Shown one piece after another: positions 15,595 through 25,512 of a DNA stretch of 64,000 bases. Under the pieces are notes generated by a model. That model was not told the origin of the DNA. It did not search any database and worked only from the letters and a program-made list of their open reading frames with translations. Position numbers and translations under genes: made by a program. The first letter of the stretch is position 1, and every line of letters starts with the position of its first letter. This DNA is from a bacterium (GTDB lineage: Bacteria > Armatimonadota > Zipacnadia > Zipacnadales > Zipacnadaceae), in the NCBI GenBank assembly GCA_030602615.1, contig JAUVZM010000007.1, forward strand, positions 1 through 64,000, given 5' to 3'.

Positions 15595-17835
15595 TCATCG
15601 GAATTCGCGCTTCGTGACGTCGAAGGCTGCGATTCCCCCAACGCGGTCTTCGGTGGCGTATGTCTTTCTGAAGATGAGGGCGCCGTTACGGAAACCGATG
15701 AGATCTAGGGAGATGTCCAGCCGAGTGCGTAGCTCCGGCAAGGCCTCGCGCACGCTCTCGACCAGTACCTCGCGCTCGCCGGTGAGGTTGTGTGTTCGAA
15801 CGATGCGCCCGTCGTAGGAAGCGTAGCTGTGCTCCAGCGTATAGGTGTAGTGCCGATCCTGAAAGTGTCTCTTCGCGAAGACGTTGCTCGGGTCGGTCAT
15901 TATGTCCCGGTTCTTCTTGTCGTCCTCGAATACGGGAAGTGCACGCCCATCAACTGAGGAACTTTCAACGCCGAAATACTCAAGGATCGTCGGCACGATG
16001 TCTACGGTTCTGGCGTAGGGGAGTTCTTCGGTCTTGATGCCAGGACCATGAAACATGATGGGGACGAGGGAGGCATGCTTGTTCAGGCTCCCGTGGCTGC
16101 CAGATAAGACATGCTTCGCTACGTAGTAGGGCGTGAAATCCCAGCCGTCCGAGGCGACGATGTGCATGTCGCCGGAATTGGCATTTTCGAAGGAATAGGA
16201 TATCCGCCGCAAAGCGTCTGGATAATGCTCCAGATACGTCAGCCCGACCCACTGCTGGTCGCTGAGCCAGACTCCTGCATGGATGTACGGACGGATGGCA
16301 GCGTTCTCGTCATACCCCAGCGGGTCTTCCCCGGCAACAATCGTATACTGGAACTCTATCATCCCGCCCATCTCGCGCTCCAAGATCCGCGCCTGGCCGA
16401 CTGGCGAGTAGACATTGAAAACGTGTCGTTGAGGGTTTGTGAAGATCAGCCCTATGCCCGCTGAATAGTCAAAGAGCCGCTGTATGATGTCAACTGAAGT
16501 GCCGCCGACGTGGTATGCTCGCAGATCCTCATCGCAGGGGCGAATGTCCCAGCTTTCCTCCACCACCTTCCCCGTTGCATCTTTGCGCTGGCCTCGAATG
16601 TACACAAGCGCATCACTGTTGCCGCCCCACAGCGACACGCCGTTGTACGGCCCATCGAAGAGGGTTTTGCGGCCGACCCAGAAGTTCGCCTCGAAGCTGC
16701 CCCACTGCGGCATAAGCACCCACTTCAGAGACTGGTAGACTTCGAACCGCAAGTCATGCATCAGGTTGTCAATGGTCAAGTGGTTGTGGACTTCTTCCAT
16801 GCCGTGATCTGAGCACAGCACGAACAGGGTTCTGTCGAATATGCCTTTGCTCTTGTAGAGATCGAAGATCCGGGCGATATGCTCATCCTGCTTGAGGTAT
16901 ATGGCACGGGACCTCTCGTCATTGAGAGGCGCATTGTGTGTCTGGTGGTCAATGTCGGGGAGCGTCATCACGACGATCCTAGGAATCTCGCACTTCCCGG
17001 AGTACCTGCTGAGGAAATCGGTTGCCTCGATCACCTGACAGGCGCGCTTGACCACCTCCTCGTCGTGGGGCGTGGCTGGCACGTACAAAGAGCAGCCACG
17101 ATTGACAATCTGCAACAGGACTAGAGAGCGGACGTCCGGGAAGTACTCACACAGCGTCTTGGTGTCTCGTGCCAGGATTTTCGAGAGCATTGAGATGCCC
17201 AGGCCAATATAGGAGGTATGGCGTTTCTGCGAGGGCTTGAATTGCCTTTGCCCCATGATGCCGGTTCGCCGGGGGTATGAGCCCGTCATGATGCCAGTGT
17301 GAGCGGGAACACTTGACGAGGGCCAGACCGAGAGTCCGTTGGCGGTGAAGGCACCATTCTGAATGAAGTAGCGGGATATGGTGGGGAAGTTGCGGCTGAT
17401 GGTCGTGGCGTACAGCGATTCGTCCTCTAACCCCTCCATCAACAGAGCCTGAGCCTGGATCAGGCTAGCCCCGTCACAGACAATGACGGCCACGAACCTG
17501 TCCTTCAAGGGTAACTCCGCGCGATCTCCGAAGAACCGATTGGTCGTAATGCCTCCGCCGATAAAGACACAAGCACTGCTTATGAGCAACATGAGGACGA
17601 GCAGGGCCCTCGCGAAGTTGAGCACTCTGAACCGCCCTCTTGGCCACAATCGAATGACCAACCAAAGAAGCAGACACAATATCGCCGTGAGTAGAAACAG
17701 GGCGAGATACACCATCACCCCCACCAGGCCAGTGCGGGCGATCAGCGGAATCAGCAGCGACATGATGAACAGTGCTGCCCAGGACAGCAACAACCATCGG
17801 ACGCTTGCGCCGAGACGTTTGCTGGGTCGTCTCAT
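15595..17835 (-). CDS. Membrane-anchored type I phosphodiesterase/nucleotide pyrophosphatase-like protein
   Basis: A 746-residue protein. Three hydrophobic segments near the N-terminus anchor it; the remainder has the alkaline-phosphatase superfamily fold. 'VAVIVCDGASL' supplies the first metal-binding Asp, 'SSSVPAHTGIMTGSYPRRTGI' contains the nucleophile Thr, and 'MTLPDIDHQTHN' and 'VLCSDHGMEEVHNH' supply the other metal ligands. 'GSHGSLNKHASLVPIMFHGPGI' is the late His motif. The family hydrolyses phosphodiesters, nucleotides or phospholipid head groups, or transfers phospho-lipid groups. I prefer the ATG at 17835 (AGGAGG eight bases upstream) to 17856. Substrate unknown; surrounding lipid genes make a lipid-linked role plausible. 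Confidence 0.85.
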   Translation of the reverse strand: MRRPSKRLGASVRWLLLSWAALFIMSLLIPLIARTGLVGVMVYLALFLLTAILCLLLWLVIRLWPRGRFRVLNFARALLVLMLLISSACVFIGGGITTNRFFGDRAELPLKDRFVAVIVCDGASLIQAQALLMEGLEDESLYATTISRNFPTISRYFIQNGAFTANGLSVWPSSSVPAHTGIMTGSYPRRTGIMGQRQFKPSQKRHTSYIGLGISMLSKILARDTKTLCEYFPDVRSLVLLQIVNRGCSLYVPATPHDEEVVKRACQVIEATDFLSRYSGKCEIPRIVVMTLPDIDHQTHNAPLNDERSRAIYLKQDEHIARIFDLYKSKGIFDRTLFVLCSDHGMEEVHNHLTIDNLMHDLRFEVYQSLKWVLMPQWGSFEANFWVGRKTLFDGPYNGVSLWGGNSDALVYIRGQRKDATGKVVEESWDIRPCDEDLRAYHVGGTSVDIIQRLFDYSAGIGLIFTNPQRHVFNVYSPVGQARILEREMGGMIEFQYTIVAGEDPLGYDENAAIRPYIHAGVWLSDQQWVGLTYLEHYPDALRRISYSFENANSGDMHIVASDGWDFTPYYVAKHVLSGSHGSLNKHASLVPIMFHGPGIKTEELPYARTVDIVPTILEYFGVESSSVDGRALPVFEDDKKNRDIMTDPSNVFAKRHFQDRHYTYTLEHSYASYDGRIVRTHNLTGEREVLVESVREALPELRTRLDISLDLIGFRNGALIFRKTYATEDRVGGIAAFDVTKREFR

Positions 17836-17970
17836 TTTCAAGCCTCCTGTTTTCATTGGAGGGAGTCCGTGAACGACATACTGCTAGAGTTGTTCCCTAC
17901 GGGTCATTGTTCCTCCTGAGGACTTCTCGGGCGCTACACAGACGACTGGTTCTGGGTGCTAGGTCGCTGG

Positions 17971-20900
17971 CTAATCTTCAGTTCTGCCTTGCTCAGCCTG
18001 GTCCCTGACGAGACGCTGATAACCGAACCCCACCACTATTAGCACCAGCCCGAGGCCTAGCAATGCCAGGATCTTATAGACGATGTCGAGTTCACGCAGA
18101 TCGAGGAAAAAGACTTTCACGATGGTGATAGCAAGCAGAGCCATCCCTATCCACCTGAGGGAAGCATTCCGGCGTATAAGCCCAACCGCGATGAGCACTG
18201 CGCCGTATGCCGTCCAAACCGCCGACAGCGCGTACTGTTGCGCATCTTCTCCCGCATTGAGTCCCCAGTCCACGAAGTACCAGGCCTCGGAGGTCAGGAC
18301 CCACCACAGCAGGACGCTGGCGAGGAAGGGCATGGCCGAGGCCACCATCTCTTCTTCCTCCCCCACGTGCTGCAAGTTCCGTCGGTACCAGTGTGATGCC
18401 AGGAACAGCATGGCCGCAATGACCAGCAGCGGGAAGGCGTGGTGATTTGCCAGCAGTTGGTAGGTTGACCGCGTCAGGTTCGGGTCAACGATGAAGACCT
18501 TGCCAGCGGTCAAGCCAAACGCTACCAGGCCCACCCAGCGCAGAGCGGCCTGGCGTCGCTGCAGGCCCATAATGAGCATGGTGGCGCCGAAGATCAGCCA
18601 CACCATGGACAGAGCCATGTGCTGTCCGGCCACGCCCGCCGTGGTGCGCCAGCCCAGGAACAGCCACGCCTCCGAGCTGGCAACCCACAGCAGCAGGCCG
18701 GTGGCAGCCACTACCAGCGTTGTGCCCACGGTGCGCTCTGGATCATTCGTGTCCTTCTTCCTGGCGTACCAGGCTGCGACCGCGTACAGTAGGACCGTAA
18801 TGGCCAGCAGCGGGGCGGCGTGCGGATTGATGAGCGGTGCGTAATCCAGCTCGCTCAGGGGCGGGTCCGCACCGAATGTCTTGATAGCTGTTACAGCGAA
18901 CACAGCAAGGGCCGCCCAGCGGAGGGAGGCTACGTCGCGGGCCATGCCAATAGTCATGAGCACGGCGCCGAAGATGACCCACACGCCGGATAGTGCGAAG
19001 TGTTGCGCTGCCTCGGCCTGCCCAAGCGACCAGCCGGTGAACCGCCACGCCTCCGCGCTGGCAACCCACAGCAGGAGGCCGGTGGCAGCCACCACCAGCG
19101 CTGTGCCCACGTCGCGTTCCGGGTCATCCGCACTCTTCGTTCTCGCATACCACGCTCCCACCGCGTACAGCAGAGCCATGATGACCAGTAGCGGAGCAAC
19201 ATGGGGGTTGACCAGCGGCAGGTAGGTGGCCGACGTCAAGGGCGGCTCTCCGGCCAAGACCTTCAGGGTTGTCACCGCAAATAAGCCCAGAGCTGCCCAG
19301 CGCAGATAGGTCAGGTCGCGTGCCGTGCCCAGAGCCATGAGCACAGCACCGAAGATGATCCACACGCCGGACAGTGCGAAATGCTGCGCCGCAACACCTT
19401 TCCCGAGCTGCCACCCGACGAACGTCCAGGCTTCGGAACTGACGATCCAGAACAACAGCACGGTGGCGAAGGTCGCCAGGCCCGCGCCGTGTCGGCGCTC
19501 CCCGTCTCGAATTTGGTCGCGAAAGCGCGCGTACCAGTAAGCGCCGACGTACATCGCTGCTATCACTGCCAACATCGACAGGGCGCGGCTGTTGAGAAGG
19601 ACCTGGTAGGAATCCCGGGCGATGTGACTATCCAGCGCGATGGCCTTACACAGTGGCAGGATCAGCACAATCAGGGCTCCGTCCCGCAGCGCGGGGGCAC
19701 GGCAATGGAAGCCCAGCCCCATCAGCACAGTTGCCTCCAGCGCCCAGAGGGTGGTGATATGATAACCCTGGAAGAGCAGCGGGATCGCAAGGGTGAGGAA
19801 GAAGATGCTGATGCCCACGAGCACGGGGCCAAAGCGGCTCTCCGCCGGACGTCGTTGGATTCCTGCCAGACCTGCCACTACGTACAAAGCGAAGAGCCCC
19901 AGGGCGAGCAGGCCCGACCTCTCAACCACGTGCAGGTCGTAACAACCCAGGCCGAAGTATGCGGCGGCATTGACGCCAGCGAGCCAAGCGTTATGCACCT
20001 GGGCCCGCTCATGTCTCAGTCCGTGCCGCACCCACGTGCCAGCCAGGAATGTGAGCAGGTACACCGAGGTGAAGTTGAGGCTGGCTGAGTCGGGCGCCTG
20101 ATGGCCGCTTGTGCCCCGCCAAATGAGGTAAAGCGCCCACGTGCCCGCGAGGGCAATCCATTCGAAGCCGTACCACCTCTGCCACTCGACCACTGCCAGC
20201 GTTGCGATGGCCGCTAGCGCCAGGTATATGGGAACTACAAGCTCCGGAGCCACCGGGCCCATCATTCCCGTGAGCGGCAGGGCGGCAAAAATGCCCACCA
20301 CGGTGATGGCGCCCAAAGTGCGGTCTTCGCGGTGCGCGGCGACACCCAGCGCCCCAGCACCCAGCATGACCAGGTACATGAGGGGGTAATGGCTCAGCCC
20401 GCTCGGCAGGCGCTCGTACAGGAGGATAGTAGCAAGAAACGCAGCGACCAGGCCCAGTCGGGAGAATGTTGCCCACTCGAAGCGCATCGTCAACAGCAGT
20501 ACGCCGGCCGCCAGCACCACCAGGTACGCAAACATGGCGCCATCGGAGACCGCGCCGGGCGGCGAAGCCCACGCCAGAAGCGCGGCGGCGGCGTAGGCTG
20601 TGGTCACCGCAGAGATGGCCAACGGTTGGGCGTCTGGGTGCCGGCCGGTTGATACTGCGAGTATGCCGGCCACGGACATGGCCGCGTACAGCAGCATCCA
20701 GTTGCCCAGTTGTGCGACACCAGCCTCCCTCATGAGAGGCAACAGCAGCAAGAAGCCGACAAAGGAGCCCAGGGCGCCCAGCCATCGCAGACTGCGCCAG
20801 CCCTGCATGTGACCCAGCCACAAAGCTGCTCCCGATAGTGCGAGCAGATACAGATATGGCACGAACGGCTGCCCGCTGTCTCCGGTGAGCATAGCTGTGC

Positions 20901-21948
20901 CCGTCACCAGGTATCCGGCCATGGCACCGACTGCGCCGAAATTCTCCCCGGCGCGCCCCTTGCGGCTTACCGACACCCAGAGCATCCCGGCAGTGACAAG
21001 CATCAGATACGTCAGCGTCCAGCCCAGAGATCCGTCACTGACCCGGAAAATATATGCGCCGCTGGAGTAGGCGCCCAGCAGCGCCAGCCCGGTGAAGATT
21101 GGCCAGGTGTGCCTCTGGGCCACGACGAACACGGCGACGCTGAGCAACACGAGATACGCGAATAATGGACCAGGCTCCCCAGAATCCGCGCCAGAGCCGT
21201 CGCCAATAAGGAGTGGTACGGCGTAGCCCGTAACCCAGGCGAATGTCGCCACTGTCTCGGACTGGTGCCGGATGGCTTGCGCGGCGGCAGCGAAGGTAAC
21301 GGCTGCCATTGCCGGAAAGGTGATCGCCGAGTCCAGGATCCCGTACGAGTGTTGTCCCGCAAACAGGGTCAGGTACAGCACGGCCGCGCCGCCACCGGTG
21401 AGCGCCTGGCTTTGAATGACGTATCCCCGACGATGGGCGAACTCGCCGCCGGCCATGACTGCGATGCCGGCGACGATGCCCGCACAAACGATCGTCTGGT
21501 CGTTGATTAAGCCCCTGGTGTAGGCGTAGCTCAGCAGGTAGGCAACCGCCAGTAATACTGCGACCATCCCGATACGGGTCAGCCAGGCGGTGCCAATGAC
21601 GACTTCGATATCAGCGCGTCGTCTCCGCGGTGTGATGGGAGGGGCGGCCGGGGGTGTAACTGGCTCCCGCTGGGGTTCTTCAGGTTCGGGAGCCGCCGGG
21701 GGCGTCGCGGCAGTAAGTGGCAATACGTCACTGGCCCGCTGCCACCGGCCCTCGCCGCCCAGCTTGACATAATCGTCGTCCACAATCCGCCCATTGTGTC
21801 GGCAATCCCACACAGTCTGTAAATCATAAGGCCCGTAGACCTCGCCATCTCGGCGCATCCACCAGGCGATATCTGCTCCGCAGTGCGGACAACTCTCACC
21901 CCTCGCCGGCAGCGGTCGGTGGCATTTGGGGCAGTAGGTCATCACCAT
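17971..21948 (-). CDS. Giant DUF2339-like polytopic membrane protein with zinc ribbon and GYF-like domain
   Basis: About 1325 residues. The N-terminus has a zinc ribbon (CPKCHRPLPARGESCPHCG), then a GYF_2-like domain ('WWMRRDGEVYGPYDLQTVWDCRHNGRI') and a proline-rich linker. About 1150 residues of hydrophobic helices follow, with repeated units 'WLIFGAVLMALGTARDLTYLRWAALGLFAVTTLKVLAG'. These repeats match DUF2339-type predicted membrane proteins of unknown function. The last third contains four clearly duplicated ~110-residue units. Start codons GTG-ATG-GTG-ATG are stacked; the ATG at 21948 best fits the AAGGAC site. Repeat R1a lies just upstream. Confidence 0.8.
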   Translation of the reverse strand: MVMTYCPKCHRPLPARGESCPHCGADIAWWMRRDGEVYGPYDLQTVWDCRHNGRIVDDDYVKLGGEGRWQRASDVLPLTAATPPAAPEPEEPQREPVTPPAAPPITPRRRRADIEVVIGTAWLTRIGMVAVLLAVAYLLSYAYTRGLINDQTIVCAGIVAGIAVMAGGEFAHRRGYVIQSQALTGGGAAVLYLTLFAGQHSYGILDSAITFPAMAAVTFAAAAQAIRHQSETVATFAWVTGYAVPLLIGDGSGADSGEPGPLFAYLVLLSVAVFVVAQRHTWPIFTGLALLGAYSSGAYIFRVSDGSLGWTLTYLMLVTAGMLWVSVSRKGRAGENFGAVGAMAGYLVTGTAMLTGDSGQPFVPYLYLLALSGAALWLGHMQGWRSLRWLGALGSFVGFLLLLPLMREAGVAQLGNWMLLYAAMSVAGILAVSTGRHPDAQPLAISAVTTAYAAAALLAWASPPGAVSDGAMFAYLVVLAAGVLLLTMRFEWATFSRLGLVAAFLATILLYERLPSGLSHYPLMYLVMLGAGALGVAAHREDRTLGAITVVGIFAALPLTGMMGPVAPELVVPIYLALAAIATLAVVEWQRWYGFEWIALAGTWALYLIWRGTSGHQAPDSASLNFTSVYLLTFLAGTWVRHGLRHERAQVHNAWLAGVNAAAYFGLGCYDLHVVERSGLLALGLFALYVVAGLAGIQRRPAESRFGPVLVGISIFFLTLAIPLLFQGYHITTLWALEATVLMGLGFHCRAPALRDGALIVLILPLCKAIALDSHIARDSYQVLLNSRALSMLAVIAAMYVGAYWYARFRDQIRDGERRHGAGLATFATVLLFWIVSSEAWTFVGWQLGKGVAAQHFALSGVWIIFGAVLMALGTARDLTYLRWAALGLFAVTTLKVLAGEPPLTSATYLPLVNPHVAPLLVIMALLYAVGAWYARTKSADDPERDVGTALVVAATGLLLWVASAEAWRFTGWSLGQAEAAQHFALSGVWVIFGAVLMTIGMARDVASLRWAALAVFAVTAIKTFGADPPLSELDYAPLINPHAAPLLAITVLLYAVAAWYARKKDTNDPERTVGTTLVVAATGLLLWVASSEAWLFLGWRTTAGVAGQHMALSMVWLIFGATMLIMGLQRRQAALRWVGLVAFGLTAGKVFIVDPNLTRSTYQLLANHHAFPLLVIAAMLFLASHWYRRNLQHVGEEEEMVASAMPFLASVLLWWVLTSEAWYFVDWGLNAGEDAQQYALSAVWTAYGAVLIAVGLIRRNASLRWIGMALLAITIVKVFFLDLRELDIVYKILALLGLGLVLIVVGFGYQRLVRDQAEQGRTED

Positions 21949-21998
21949 CACCGTCCTTCCCTTAGTTGACGGACCGCCGTCTCATCAACTGACATTGC

Positions 21999-22109
21999 TG
22001 CAGGCCATAGGCTTAGCTTCACTGATAGCATACCACCTATATTGCCCGAACAAATGAGGCTGCAGGCCCAAATCACCTGCAGCAACGGTCCCGTTTTTCT
22101 GGGACCTAT
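21999..22109. repeat. Intergenic repeat R1, copy a, with conserved stem-loop
   Basis: These 111 bases align without gaps to 41925-42035; 16 of the last 103 positions differ by eye. The hairpin GGTCCC-N8-GGGACC (22087-22106) has an identical stem in both copies while its loop varies, which suggests selection on structure. In both places the repeat lies between two minus-strand genes. On the minus strand it also carries TTGTTC-N17-TGCTAT, a weak promoter-like pair shared by both copies. Function unknown. Confidence 0.65.
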
Positions 22110-22157
22110 AAGTGCAGACCGGCCTGGAGAGCTGGACCCCGGGGCCTCAGGTCAAGC

Positions 22158-23039
22158 TCATCGATTACTGGGTGTGGCGATTCGTGCGCTTAAGGTGATG
22201 GCCACCGGCAGGCCGAAGGTACCCACAAAGGCCAGGGTCATGTAGGTTAGCAGTCCGGCCCACGGAGCGGGCCCGAGCCAGCTCGTCAGAAGGTATCTCC
22301 CGGCTAGCAGCACGGCCACGGCGGACACTGCCTTGATGATTTGACCGGCGGGGCTAGCTCGCTCCGTATAGCCACCCACATAGCCAAGAGCCAGGTAGCC
22401 CAGTCCGCCTCCTAGTAGTGCGCCAGCCGTGGGCGGCCCGTTGGCCAAATGCCTACCGTATGTGTACAGCAGGGCTGCCGTCATAGCAAGCATCGCCCCG
22501 TAGACTACCGGAGAAAGCCGGAGTTCCCGCTTCTCCGTGAAGGCCAGGACACTGACGTAGACGACCAGCAGGCAAGCGCCTATGGCAATCCCGGCCAGCA
22601 CATCTGCCGGCCAGTGGACGTGCAGATACACGCGCGAGAATGACACCAGGGGGATCACGGCCAGCGCAGCCAACCGCCAGCGCCGCGACCGCAGTTGCAG
22701 CGCAATGTACCCCCAGACCACGGTAGAAAGCAACGCATGGCCGCTGGGCATCGAATAGCCGTCGGCGGTGGACAGCGCCAGGGGATGGACAATGTCAGGA
22801 TACATCACAAACGGCCGGTCAGTAGCAAATAGTCCTTTGAGCACCGACACCGCGTAGGCCGACAGGGCGAACATCATCAGCAGCCGAAACCCCAGACGGC
22901 GACTAACGCATAGGTACGCGATGATAATCAGCCCCAGGTACGCTTCCTCAGAACCGAGGTAGGTGACGGCGCAGAAGAAGCCGTCCAACGCACGATTACG
23001 GACAGTCTCCAGGGCCAGTAATAGATCCAGACCGTTCAT
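22158..23039 (-). CDS. PAP2-family membrane phosphatase
   Basis: A 293-residue polytopic protein with all three PAP2 signature motifs: 'KGLFATDRP' (C1), 'YSMPSGHA' (C2) and 'SRVYLHVHWPADV' (C3), whose histidines form the phosphatase site facing the outside. Extra hydrophobic helices make up the C-terminal ~110 residues. Likely substrates are lipid phosphates such as undecaprenyl diphosphate or phosphatidate. The internal ATG at 23039 is the start; the upstream ORF extension lacks sense. It is divergent from the lipid kinase gene. Confidence 0.9.
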   Translation of the reverse strand: MNGLDLLLALETVRNRALDGFFCAVTYLGSEEAYLGLIIIAYLCVSRRLGFRLLMMFALSAYAVSVLKGLFATDRPFVMYPDIVHPLALSTADGYSMPSGHALLSTVVWGYIALQLRSRRWRLAALAVIPLVSFSRVYLHVHWPADVLAGIAIGACLLVVYVSVLAFTEKRELRLSPVVYGAMLAMTAALLYTYGRHLANGPPTAGALLGGGLGYLALGYVGGYTERASPAGQIIKAVSAVAVLLAGRYLLTSWLGPAPWAGLLTYMTLAFVGTFGLPVAITLSARIATPSNR

Positions 23040-23237
23040 GCTGAATCCCCAAACGACTGTGACCTGGTGCGATATCGGGGTCATTGTACCAGAGCAAGGC
23101 AGAACTTTCAATGGCTGGCGATTGCGTGACCAGCCTGGCCGGTGTCGTACGGCTCTCCGCCGGCAGCAGGGAAAACACTTACAGAAGGCGAAATCAGCAC
23201 AGACTGACATCCGCCTGCAGTGAAGTGGGGAGTTCGG

Positions 23238-24113
23238 ATGAAAGTTGCGCTGATAGTTAATCCAAAGGCCGGAAGGCTGCGGGGCGCGGCAACAGGACGT
23301 CAGGCAGCACGGCTCATGGCGGACGACGGCTGGCGCGTTGAACTCATTGAGACCAAAGCGCCCGGGGAAGCCGGCCGCCTGGCGCGCGAAGCCGCGGCGA
23401 GCGGCTATGACCTGGTGGTTGGGGTTGGTGGTGATGGCACGCTCTCAGAGCTACTCAACGGCCTGGTCGGCACCGGCGTGCCTTGCGGCATTATCCCCTG
23501 CGGTACTGGTAACGACTTCGCCAGTTTTGTCGGGCTAAGCGGCGACCTCGGCACGGCGGTGCACCAGTTGTTGGACGGCTCACCCAGGCGCATTGACATG
23601 GGACGCTTCGTCGGTACCTCGCGGTATTTCATTAACTCTGTCGGTGTCGGCTTCGACGCACGCATCGCGGAACGCATCAATCGGCGCACGCGCCTGACAT
23701 CTGGGCTGGTCGCGTACCTGCCGGCAGTACTTGCGGAGCTGGTCTGGTGCCAGCCCCTGGCGGCCGTTGTGGAAGTTGACGGGCAGCGCTTCGAAGACAA
23801 CTGGCTGCTTGTGGTCGTTGCCAACGGATATTCCTACGGAGCTGGCTTTAAGATCGCGCCGCAGGCGCGTTGCGACGACGGCCTGCTGGATGTGGTGCTG
23901 GTGCGCATGCGAGGCCGCCTGGCAGTGCTGCGTGCCCTGCCCCGGGTAAGACGCGGTACGCACACGAGTGATCCCAAAGTCACCATGCTGAGGGCTCAAC
24001 ACGTGGCAATACGAACGGACCAGCCCTCCCCGGCGCTGGTGGACGGCGATGTCCGTGCCCAGACGCCACTCGAGATTGAAGTGGCGCCCGGCGCTGCCCT
24101 GCTATGGCTGTGA
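23238..24113 (+). CDS. Diacylglycerol kinase-family lipid kinase
   Basis: A 291-residue cytosolic protein starting MKVALIVNPKAG, then 'LVVGVGGDGTLSELLNGLVG' (the DAGK catalytic glycine motif) and 'GIIPCGTGNDFASF', with 'FINSVGVGFDA' later. These are the conserved blocks of YegS/DgkB-like kinases that phosphorylate diacylglycerol or a related lipid. The ATG at 23238 follows GGGGAG; the GTG at 23220 is less likely. It overlaps or nearly abuts the next gene, a CDP-alcohol phosphatidyltransferase, so it sits in a phospholipid operon. Confidence 0.9.
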   Translation: MKVALIVNPKAGRLRGAATGRQAARLMADDGWRVELIETKAPGEAGRLAREAAASGYDLVVGVGGDGTLSELLNGLVGTGVPCGIIPCGTGNDFASFVGLSGDLGTAVHQLLDGSPRRIDMGRFVGTSRYFINSVGVGFDARIAERINRRTRLTSGLVAYLPAVLAELVWCQPLAAVVEVDGQRFEDNWLLVVVANGYSYGAGFKIAPQARCDDGLLDVVLVRMRGRLAVLRALPRVRRGTHTSDPKVTMLRAQHVAIRTDQPSPALVDGDVRAQTPLEIEVAPGAALLWL

Positions 24114-24181
24114 AGCCAAGAGGAATCAAGCTGATAGCCCGACCATTGCAGGCGTTCGACGCCCAAAGGAGGCCCAAAGAG

Positions 24182-24766
24182 ATGCTGCCGATGGAGCTTA
24201 AGCGTGCGCCTTCCATAATCAGCTTCAGCAGGATACTGCTGGTCGGTGTGTTGTGGTGGTTAGCCCTGACAGTGCCCCAGGAGAACGTGCTGTTCGCGGC
24301 GGTCTTTCTGCTCTGTGTCGCCACTGATGCCCTGGACGGCTACGTCGCCCGCAGGTGGAAGCTGGAATCGAACCTGGGCGCGAAGCTGGACAACATCGCC
24401 GACACGCTGGTGTACCTGTCCCTCGTCCCGTGGATCTACCTGCTCATACCGGGGCTACTGCTCGACAACTTGGTGGTCATCGGCGTCATACTGGCCATTT
24501 ATCTGGCGGACCTCGCCCTTCAGTACCTACGTCACGGGAAGCGGGTTCCGCTGCATCTGTTGTCGGGCAAGCTGGCCTCTGCGTTGCTGTTCCTATTCAT
24601 CCTGCACTCGCTCGTCTTTGATGTCAGTCCGTTCCTAAAATGGCTGACCTTTGGGGTCATCTTCTTCTGCTTGTTTGAGGAGATCTATCTGCTTGCCACA
24701 AGACGTGATCTGGACGAGACAGTTGTTTCAGCCTTTATGAAACGCCGGCGGGCGGCACCCAAATAG
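24182..24766 (+). CDS. CDP-alcohol phosphatidyltransferase family protein
   Basis: A 194-residue membrane protein with the CDP-alcohol phosphotransferase signature D-x2-DG-x2-AR-x8-G-x3-D-x3-D, seen as 'DALDGYVARRWKLESNLGAKLDNIAD' at about residues 42-67. It joins CDP-diacylglycerol to an alcohol (glycerol-3-phosphate, inositol-phosphate or similar) in the inner membrane. The ATG at 24182 has AGGAGG ten bases upstream; the ORF-track start at 24104 would overlap the kinase by ten bases. Which alcohol is used is not evident. Confidence 0.9.
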   Translation: MLPMELKRAPSIISFSRILLVGVLWWLALTVPQENVLFAAVFLLCVATDALDGYVARRWKLESNLGAKLDNIADTLVYLSLVPWIYLLIPGLLLDNLVVIGVILAIYLADLALQYLRHGKRVPLHLLSGKLASALLFLFILHSLVFDVSPFLKWLTFGVIFFCLFEEIYLLATRRDLDETVVSAFMKRRRAAPK

Positions 24767-24805
24767 CAGGAGTTGCCGAGCCCGCGGACTTCCCGAGGTG
24801 TGTGA

Positions 24806-25429
24806 ATGCAGACAATACGTTACTTGGACCGAGAGATTCTTTTCTTCCTGAACCATCTGGGGGCAGAAGGACCAGCCCGCGAGGTGGTTATCCGCTTGCT
24901 GGCCACCGGTCTGATGTATCTGCTCGTGGCAATCGTGTTGTATCTGTCCTGGAAAAGACCGGCTGGCCGCCAGGTGCTCTTTTGTGCCCTGGGCAGCGCG
25001 TTGCTGGCTTTGCTGGCCGGCAAAATCATGAACCAGATCGTGACCGGTGACCGACCGTTTGCCCTGTTTCCCGAGGATGTGCGTCACATTGAGCTGATCG
25101 TGCGGCCTGACTCCTTCCCCAGCATCCATGCCGTGGTCGCCTTTGGCCTAACCGGCGGAGTGCTCTTTGGCCGGCATCGGCTGGGGGGCGTCACAATGCT
25201 GGTGGTCTCACCGTTGATAATCACCGCGCGGGTGGCAGCAGGAGTGCATTGGCCGTCCGATGTTGTCGGCGGCGCGCTCATCGGTCTGGCCATGGCCGCC
25301 GTCTTCGTCACAATCCAGCGCCGCTACTGGCCTCGGCTGGGGATAGGAAGAGGCGAAGAAGCAGCCCGGGACAGGGAGCAGCAAATCTCTGCTATTCACA
25401 CAAGGGCAGACCGGCAAGAGAGGGACTGA
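24806..25429 (+). CDS. PAP2-family phosphatase
   Basis: A 207-residue polytopic protein with 'KIMNQIVTGDRP' (C1), 'DSFPSIHAVVAFG' (C2, with PSIH instead of PSGH) and 'TARVAAGVHWPSDVVGG' (C3). The substitution in C2 is common in the superfamily and should not abolish activity. It sits between a CDP-alcohol phosphatidyltransferase and cdsA, all reading the same way, which points to a lipid-phosphate phosphatase such as phosphatidylglycerophosphate or phosphatidate phosphatase. Confidence 0.88.
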   Translation: MQTIRYLDREILFFLNHLGAEGPAREVVIRLLATGLMYLLVAIVLYLSWKRPAGRQVLFCALGSALLALLAGKIMNQIVTGDRPFALFPEDVRHIELIVRPDSFPSIHAVVAFGLTGGVLFGRHRLGGVTMLVVSPLIITARVAAGVHWPSDVVGGALIGLAMAAVFVTIQRRYWPRLGIGRGEEAARDREQQISAIHTRADRQERD

Positions 25430-25512
25430 TGCACCAGCACTAAGTATAAGTACATACGGGAATCTTATGGAGAACCTCGAACCCCGAGGCTCCGAAAAGG
25501 AGAAATACCGCC